In this document: positions 60,097-64,000 of the stretch, in pieces | Layout: the number at the start of each line of letters is the position of its first letter | Position numbering within the stretch: position 1 is the stretch's first letter | Assembly: GCF_021347895.1 (NCBI RefSeq) | Contig: NC_067120.1 | Location: forward strand, 22,553,361-22,617,360 | Direction: 5' to 3' | From: Acanthochromis polyacanthus | Taxonomy: Eukaryota; Chordata; Actinopteri; Pomacentridae | Length of the DNA: 64,000 bases | Notes under the pieces: model-generated | Seen by the model: the letters and a program-made list of their open reading frames with translations, nothing else | What the model was told of the DNA's origin: nothing | Databases searched by the model: none | Program-made: the position numbers and the translations under genes

Positions 60097-62130
60097 CGGT
60101 ATATATATGACTTAGTGTCAGCTGAACAAAAACTGTTTAAAAGTTTCTTGATTCAATAACTACTACTAAGTTTTCAGTACATAAATCCCATTATTTTTAT
60201 CCATTATTAATATACCTCCAAGAAATCTGATTCTTGCTTTCCCAATATGTTTATTTATGTTTATGATAAACAAAGAGCTCAGAAAGTGCCTCCAACAACA
60301 AAGAATAGACAAGCGTGGGAGAAAAACAAAAGCCTCCTTGCTAATCTGCATGCAGAATAACACACTGTGAGGTTAAAACGAGTGCCACCCTGTAAGGCTT
60401 ACGGCCACCAGGGTAAGGCCAGTGTTGCAAACTTGTGCTTGCTGAGGATCAATATCCACATGGGCATCTTTCCCCAAAATAACGACAACAAGCTTTAAAA
60501 GAAGGTCCAAACACTGTGCAGTACAAACATTTCTTCAAAAAAACACTGATACCCAGTGGAAGGCCTCCTCCACGCCACCAAAATAATCCCAGAGACAGCA
60601 GCTCCAGTATTTTACTTTGATGGTAGCACTGTGTCCATAAATGATACCAAGCAATACCCTGTGCTGCTGTTTGTTGTTGAGCTGTTGGGGCCTGGGTTTG
60701 TCTGTAAGTGCTGAGTATATTTACCCTCTATCCAGTGCTATGCTTTGTTGCACTCTGTGAAACAAGGAAGAATTCAATTACATGGTGGCCGAGGCCCTGA
60801 CAAGAGCTCACTCTTGTTTCAATCACCCCACAGGTGGATATGGGGAAGAGGAGAAGTGGCGCTGCAGTCACCACACTGTGGACCACCAGAGGGCAATGAG
60901 GCGTGAGGAGGCTCTCAGAAGGTGGTGGTCAGTGGCACGGAAAGATGTGCAGGGAGCAGTAGTCTGGGTCTAATCGGACTAGGTCAGTTAAAATAAGTTA
61001 ATTTGGAAACTCTGTAGTCATAAGAGATAAGGTAGCGGGATGGCAGCTGCTATAAATTAGAAGAAATAAAACAGAATCTACATGTTTTGGCATCATTAAA
61101 TATGATGCTTCAATGGTCCGCTGCACAAATTGGAGGCAGCACAACATCTGTTTCAGGGCCCTCGTTCTGCGGCTAAATGTCTGTTTATTATATTACCTTA
61201 TTTTCTTTTCCAAACAAAAACTGTACGGTCCGTGACCGCATTGTAAAGAACGAGATGTGTGCACTGCAGCCATCGCACATCCTCTCCAAGGATCCAACAC
61301 GTGCCCAGAGCAGATGAACGGACTCCAAGACAACAAACACCATCAATCATCATGATTGTCACACTTTTCATTGAGTTCATAATTTCCCTGCGAACACGGC
61401 CGTGGATCCGCGGCTGCAGAGACGATTTAAGGCCGTAATCAACCATGTTATGAGTCCACATTGACAATTAATGGGTGACAATGGCAGTAAGAGGGTGTCA
61501 CGGGAGCACTTTTAAACCTTGTTTGTAAAGCCCTATGTATTTCACCTTATTCCTCTCAATAACGTGATATGTTTGTCTGTATTCCTCAGGGCTCAACTGT
61601 CTACAGTGATTGAATGCCATCCTGTCCTGGAGGAGGCCAGATCATTTAACTGCTATTCTCTTCAGTTCCCTATGGAAATGCTTTGTGTGTGTGTGTGTGT
61701 GTGTATGTGTGTGTGTGTGCCCTGTCCGCCCGATTGTGTATACAGCCCATAAATGATATTAATGGTTAAAGCCTACAGAGGGATGTTGTGGCGATAACAC
61801 AAACACACCACAAGCTGCAGAGTGACAGTGAGAAATATGGCAGGGAATTAAGTCAAGATTGAAGTGTTAAGAGGGTCATGTCTACATGGGAGCCAACTTT
61901 CATCAAAGCTGATGAGCGGGGCTTAAAGAAAGGAAAAAAATTCTCTGCCTGAAAACGCTTAAATGTGTTTGGGGGTTAGGAGGAAGAATAGAAGGACGGA
62001 AGGGTTTTACAAAATGTGGAAATTAATTAACTGAAAATGAACATGTTACTCCCCCAACTGCTATAAACAAACAAAAAGAAAGAAAGAAATAAAGGAAAGA
62101 AATTAGAGATACAGTGGTAGCATATGGACC
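60089..62130. other. Non-coding stretch
   Basis: Contains a (GT)n tract (61684-61719) and, at about 61200-61480, a CpG-containing less AT-rich block with no repeat signature that could be a conserved non-coding element. No exon recognised. Confidence 0.5.
61684..61719. repeat. (GT)n microsatellite
   Basis: GT run of about 36 nt with one interruption (TGTATG). Confidence 0.95.
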
Positions 62131-62354
62131 TACACTATCATTCACAAGTTCGGGGTCACTAAGAAATGTCCTTATTTATTAAAGTAAAACAGACTTTTCA
62201 GTGAAGACAACATTAATCATAAATACAGTCTACACAGTGTTAATGTTGAAAGGCTAATTGAAGATTAGAAAATCCTTGTGCAATTATGTTAGCGCGTGAA
62301 AAAAAGTGTAATTTTTCATGGAAAACATAAAACTGTCTTTTGAACGGTCGTGTA
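62131..62354 (+). repeat. Family B MITE copy 4, internally deleted
   Basis: Both ends are present, TACACTATCATTCACAAGTT and TTTTGAACGGTCGTGTA, but about 120 bp between the CAGTGTTAATG and TTGAAAGGCTAATTG blocks are missing. The copy is therefore about 224 bp, against about 360 bp for copy 2. Confidence 0.88.
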
Positions 62355-64000
62355 TACAGAAGTGAAAAAGGTGATCCAATATCAAAATAAAATCACGTAT
62401 GGAGTTCTTATTTTTTGCTTTATCATAACACATAACTGAAGCCTTTTGGTACATTTTCAAAACAGAGTATGAGACAACACTGTGTTAAATTATGGTTTAA
62501 TTATTTAACCTCAATGTTAAACCGATTTCAGTAATTTCATTCATTAGCTTCTTTAAAAGTTTCTCTAATTAAACTAATTCTTAGATCAAATTTAGCAGCT
62601 TCTGCTTAAAGAGAAGTAAAGAAGCAGTCCTATCCTGCTAAACACATCCAAGATACAGCCGTAGTCAGAACTCTCTGAGGCCCTCAGCAAAATTAGACTA
62701 AGGTCCTTTCTGTCTGATCCATGAGCCATGCAAACCACAGACCACAGTCATATCGGACACTGTCGTGATCCCATTACAATCCTCCCTCCTTTAAAACATC
62801 TAACAGTCTGATAATAAGTAGATAATAGTTTTAATTTTATTTTATCAGCTGCATCAGGTGCATCCATATTGCTCAGTAAGCATGGAATTTTGTAATGCAT
62901 TTTGAGTACTAACAAGGTACAAAGGAGCTAACGTAGACAATTTATGCCTAGCAAATCTATGAGGCGAGTCATCATATTGTCTGACTGGTGCCCATAGAGG
63001 TCCCTGCTGGAAACATTTATTTCTGTGCATGTATATGAATGCTGTTCACCATGAGAGCATGCATTCATATGCAGTTATATTCAGCCTGACATGACAGCTA
63101 GTGGTGTTCTATGAATCCTCGATTTTGTAAAATGAGAGCTCCTTGTCCTGTTTTGCAACAACTCGCCATACATGTACTACTGTGTAGCCACTAAAAAGAT
63201 ACATTCCGCGGCACATAGTAGCCACAGTGTAAGCGTTGGAGCAAAACTCAATGTGCGGCAGATGTTTTCATGTACTATTAGTTTTAGGAACACATTTGAT
63301 AGTCTACTTCTACACATCTGGTTGTGTAGACGCTGTACATCATATGCTGTTGGAGAGAGTCAGGTCTCAGAATTGGAGCTAGCTAAAATGTGGGGAAGAA
63401 TTGTCAGTGAGGGAGGTGAGGAGTTACATGAGCCAAATGAAGTGCAGCTCACAGACAAGCTCTCATGTCTGTGGTTGGGATTTATCAACAAAAGCTCTTT
63501 GGTTAAGATTAGTAGAAGAACATGAATACGGAGTGTTGATGATCAGGTTGTGATTCTGTCACTGTTACAGCTGTCTAAGGTTACACACATACCATAACAC
63601 AAGTTTGATTAAGTTGTATAGTTGCTATTGCTGAAACACAAGGGTCTGCTAGGGTATGAGAACTTCTTTAGTCGTTCTTTGGTTGGTTGGTTTAATGAGC
63701 AGGGAGTCGGTGGGCGCTGCTGAGTTGTGAAGGAGTAGAAGTGTTAAAATAACATTATGTCAAAGTTAGTGTAACCAAGGTGTGCACTGAAACACAAAGT
63801 CTGTTGTTTGTTATTTTGCTTTTTTTTTTTTATTCTAAATTCTGTTATGATTTTCTCACCCTGTGTTATCCTGAGCAGATGGTACACTCGGATCTGGTTA
63901 GGCTAAAAAGGGAATAGGGTCTGGAGGTAGTGGGAAAGCAGACAGTATCTTGTTCTCAGGCTGAGGCCTTTAGCTCTTAAATTTTCTGCTTCTCCTTTTC
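62355..64000. other. Non-coding, no feature recognised
   Basis: The frame 63172-63525 (117 codons) has no recognisable domain. A poly-T run lies near 63821. No transposon recognised. Confidence 0.5.

Noticed and set aside
63440..63540. Decayed copy of a common fish repeat containing CTTTGGTTAAGATTAG
   Set aside because: Only one short phrase resembles the remembered consensus, which is insufficient support.

Overview
The window looks like non-coding nuclear DNA from a ray-finned fish, most likely a percomorph teleost. The evidence is a moderately AT-rich base composition, frequent homopolymers and dinucleotide microsatellites, and above all the repeats: several Tc1/mariner families, a hAT element, a Harbinger-like MITE, a tRNA-derived SINE and L2-type LINE tails of kinds I know from fish genomes. 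I cannot name the species. I found no convincing host exon, tRNA, rRNA or CRISPR array. The open reading frames are short and either stochastic or transposase and reverse transcriptase debris. The interval is best read as a gene desert or one or more very long introns.

Layout: 1-9.4 kb is mostly unique sequence, with one copy of 'family A' (an unclassified repeat with CTCCGCCAAGG-type ends) at 1.2-1.8 kb, a perfect 40-bp palindrome at 3.0 kb and a decayed Tc1 transposase at 8.9-9.3 kb. At 9.4-11.4 kb a 1.6-kb hAT element with a perfect 8-bp target duplication sits inside a short Tc1-type MITE ('family B'). At 17-29 kb there are a SINE with an 11-bp target duplication, family A copies at 18.0, 22.8 (carrying a Harbinger-like insertion) and 26.5 kb, a near-complete but internally deleted Tc1 element at 20.1-21.4 kb and a LINE tail at 25.1 kb. 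At 29.1-29.7 kb there is a mariner-like remnant with an internal inverted duplication. At 35-41 kb there are family B and family A copies and a decayed teleost repeat. At 43.4-45.5 kb a Tc1 N-terminal fragment abuts an L2-type tail and is followed by a long (AC)n tract. At 51.2-51.7 kb there is a Tc1 C-terminal fragment on the minus strand. The stretch 55.9-60.1 kb is a dense pile of transposon debris: a hAT end, a LINE reverse transcriptase, an L2-type tail, a LINE 3' end, a Tc1 fragment, a deleted family B copy and an inverted-repeat unit bounded on both sides by (TG)n. A last family B copy is at 62.1 kb.

No genes work together here. The informative content is the insertion history. Family B predates the hAT insertion, and family A copy c predates the Harbinger-like insertion; both events are readable from exact target-site duplications. 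Every transposase or reverse transcriptase seen is broken by stops, deletions or loss of catalytic residues. Family names come from recalled consensus features and were not checked against a database. Boundaries without a stated target-site duplication are approximate.
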